Source of the DNA: Haemophilus parainfluenzae
GTDB lineage: Bacteria; Pseudomonadota; Gammaproteobacteria; Enterobacterales; Pasteurellaceae
Reading direction: 5' to 3'
Assembly: GCA_018381425.1 (NCBI GenBank)
Contig: JAGZRY010000063.1
Coordinates: 1 to 8,024 of the forward strand
DNA length: 8,024 bases
Positions 6,528-8,024 of this stretch are shown one piece after another; positions within the stretch are counted from its first letter, which is position 1; every line of letters begins with the position of its first letter. The notes below the pieces were generated by a model. It worked only from the letters and a program-made list of their open reading frames with translations, had not been told where the DNA came from and did not search any database. The position numbers and the translations under genes were made by a program.

Positions 6528-7791
6528 ATGTTAGTTAAAAATGTACATATTCATAATCGAGAAGGGTTATGGCAGATTTTAATTGAAGAGGGAAAAATTA
6601 GTCGAATTTTTTCTCAAAATGAGGTTTTTAATTATTCGGGTGAGATACTCGATGGTGAAGAAGGTATTATTTATCCTCCATTTGTAGAACCTCATATTCA
6701 TTTAGATGCAACACAAACAGCAGGGCAGCCTAATTGGAATCAATCTGGTACCTTATTTGAAGGGATTGAGCGTTGGGCTGAGCGTAAATCATTATTAAGC
6801 CATGAAGATGTAAAATCTCGAGCATGGAAGACATTAAAATGGCAGATTGCAAATGGAGTTCAGTATGTCCGTACTCATGTTGATGTCTCTGATCCAACAT
6901 TAACAGCATTAAAAGCCATGCTTGAAGTTAAAAAAGAAATCGCCACCTTGGGTGGATTTACAGATTGTTGCATTTCCACAAGAAGGTATTTTGTCTTATC
7001 CAAATGGCGAGAAACTATTAGATCAGGCTATGGCGATGGGCGCAGATGTTGTTGGTGGCATACCACACTTTGAATTTACCCGTGAATATGGTGTGGAATC
7101 CATGCATATCGCTTTTGATATTGCTCGCAAGTACAACAAGCAGATTGATATTCATTGTGATGAAATTGATGATGAACAATCTCGTTTTGTTGAAACGGTC
7201 GCGGCATTAGCGTTGAAATATGACATGGGAGAAAAGGTGACAGCAAGCCACACAACGGCTATGCACTCATATAATAATGCTTATGCGTCACGCCTTTTCC
7301 GATTACTAAAAATGTCAAAAATTCATTTTGTGGCAAACCCATTAGTGAATATTCATCTTCAAGGACGATTTGATACCTATCCAAAACGTCGCGGTGTAAC
7401 GCGAGTAAAAGAGATGCTCAAAAATAACATCAATGTCTGTTTTGGGCATGATGACGTGTTTGATCCTTGGTATCCGCTCGGTACAGCGAACATGCTACAA
7501 GTATTACACATGGGATTACATGTTTGCCAGTTGATGGGATATGGTCAAATTAATGATGGTTTGAAATTGGTCACTGAAAATAGTGCGAAAGCATTAGGTT
7601 TAACAGATTATGGAATCCAAGAAGGTAACAGTGCAAACTTTATTGTATTGCCTGCAGAAAATGGCTTTGATGCCGTACGCCGTCAAGTTCCTACACGTTA
7701 TTCTATTCGTCATGGTAAGGTGATTTCTGAGACACAGCTGGCAAAAACTACCATTCATTTATCCGATAGTGAACAAGTAAACTATCGTTAA
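6528..7791 (+). pseudogene. codA: Cytosine deaminase CodA, broken by a one-base insertion
   Basis: CodA is a metal-dependent amidohydrolase that turns cytosine into uracil and ammonia. Residues before the break hold the metal pair in EPHIHLD (H56, H58) and [25 protein letters not shown]. At GCCACC (6942-6947) the frame shifts by one base, and the short product ends at 7073 after 181 residues. Removing one C restores [19 protein letters not shown] and a 420-residue protein (E. coli CodA is 427). Downstream, in the second frame, are HCDEIDDEQ (H209, E212), [10 protein letters not shown] (H241) and [10 protein letters not shown] (D308). These equal E. coli H214, E217, H246 and D313 with a constant offset of five, so the catalytic set is complete. 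A TAAGGA ribosome site overlaps the codB stop. An internal ATG at 6922 is not a genuine start. Confidence 0.93.
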
Positions 7792-7798
7792 TTACTGA

Positions 7799-7807
7799 AA
7801 GTGCGGT
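7799..7807 (+). repeat. DNA uptake signal sequence
   Basis: An exact AAGTGCGGT with the AT-rich downstream flank; left arm of the codA terminator. Confidence 0.92.
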
Positions 7808-7828
7808 CAAAATTTAAGAGAAATTTAA

Positions 7829-7837
7829 ACCGCACTT
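7829..7837 (-). repeat. DNA uptake signal sequence, inverted copy
   Basis: An exact AAGTGCGGT on the minus strand; right arm of the codA terminator. Inverted pairs of this kind are a common terminator form in Haemophilus. Confidence 0.92.
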
Positions 7838-7892
7838 TTTCTTTTTAAATTTTATATCAATTCCATTCATATAAAATTACAATAAAATTCAC

Positions 7893-7916
7893 ATCCATCT
7901 AGACGTCTAAACCTTT
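7893..7916. promoter_or_regulatory. MetJ-type operator (three tandem met boxes)
   Basis: An exact met box AGACGTCT lies at 7901-7908. The abutting eight-base units on either side (ATCCATCT and AAACCTTT) each match the consensus at five of eight positions. MetJ binds tandem eight-base boxes, and one perfect plus two partial units is a usual arrangement. It would place the following gene in the methionine regulon. Confidence 0.6.
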
Positions 7917-7942
7917 AATGAGGATGTTAATTTTGTTACACT
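7914..7942 (+). promoter_or_regulatory. Candidate promoter of the gene at the right edge
   Basis: An extended -10 element TG-T-TACACT (7934-7942) has TTTAAT (7914-7919) 17 bases upstream of its hexamer. The -35 overlaps the last met box, as expected for MetJ repression. Both hexamers are imperfect. Confidence 0.35.
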
Positions 7943-7980
7943 CAGTCTATCTTAAAATTAATTAAATATAGGAAAGCAAA

Positions 7981-8024
7981 ATGAGTAAACTTTTTCCCAA
8001 TGCCACTATTCGTACTTCTGCGCC
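7981..8024 (+). CDS. Unidentified gene, first 14 codons only
   Basis: An ATG with an AGGAAA ribosome site (7970-7975) opens a frame reading MSKLFPNATIRTSA, which runs off the window. I do not recognise the product from this fragment. The MetJ-type operator upstream suggests a role in methionine synthesis or transport, but the N-terminus does not resemble the MetA, MetB, MetE or MetF starts I can recall. The assignment must come from sequence beyond the edge. Confidence 0.7.
   Translation, partial: MSKLFPNATIRTSA

Larger units (their letters stand above)
7798..7840 (+). terminator. Terminator of codBA built from two inverted uptake signals
   Basis: AAAGTGCGGT (7798-7807) pairs perfectly with ACCGCACTTT (7829-7838). 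An inner AAATTT/AAATTT pair (7810-7815, 7821-7826) closes the loop further, and T-rich sequence follows. The stem begins six bases after the codA stop. It could also end transcription from the other side. Confidence 0.85.

Noticed and set aside
5587..6951. Programmed ribosomal frameshifting in codB and codA
   Set aside because: codB would need a -1 shift at CTT GGG GCA and codA a +1 shift at GCC ACC. Neither is a recognised slippery site, and no downstream stem or internal ribosome-like site is evident. CodB and CodA are not known to use recoding.
6922..7791. A separate 289-residue deaminase starting at the ATG at 6922
   Set aside because: The first residues (MKLKKKSP) are an out-of-frame reading of the conserved LEVKKEI segment, and the piece would lack the metal-binding EPHIHLD. 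It is the second half of broken codA.
7981..8024. The edge gene as engB (a GTPase with TSAP near its N-terminus)
   Set aside because: Only the short TSAP-like run agrees, and the MetJ-type operator would not be expected there. Too little sequence to name it.

Overview
The window comes from a Haemophilus-type member of the Pasteurellaceae. It carries exact copies of the nine-base DNA uptake signal AAGTGCGGT, some paired as inverted repeats in terminators. It is AT-rich, and its proteins read as close relatives of the enterobacterial ones. The species cannot be fixed from the sequence alone.

Layout from left to right. (1) The 3' end of lptG on the plus strand runs into the window. (2) fbp, for class 1 fructose-1,6-bisphosphatase, lies on the minus strand and converges on lptG, with two terminator hairpins between them. 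(3) A roughly 208-base divergent spacer separates fbp from the next operon. It holds an exact FNR-type box, a good CRP-type site and outward-facing promoters. (4) A plus-strand operon encodes the prokaryotic 5-oxoprolinase PxpB-PxpC-PxpA, with overlapping genes. It is followed 48 bases later by an NRAMP/APC-fold permease that lacks the usual metal-binding motifs and is probably the 5-oxoproline (or related) importer. (5) A hairpin terminator is followed by a PurR-box promoter and the cytosine operon codB-codA. (6) A terminator built from an uptake-signal pair follows, then a MetJ-type operator and the first 14 codons of an unidentified gene cut by the window edge.

How the genes work together: PxpABC would open 5-oxoproline to glutamate with ATP, and the adjacent permease would supply the substrate. 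Both the pxpB leader and the permease leader carry an ACACAACATCA stretch that matches the C/A-rich seed bound by the small RNA GcvB. This suggests the operon is controlled with other amino-acid uptake genes. CodB imports cytosine, and CodA deaminates it to uracil and ammonia.

The most striking point is that codB and codA are each broken by a single-base indel (one base lost near 5593-5596, one gained near 6943-6944). Everything else in the operon looks functional: operator, ribosome sites and active-site residues. This is either a very recent double inactivation or sequencing error. I found no clearly novel multi-gene system. The best new leads are the regulatory sites, the double frameshift and the permease.
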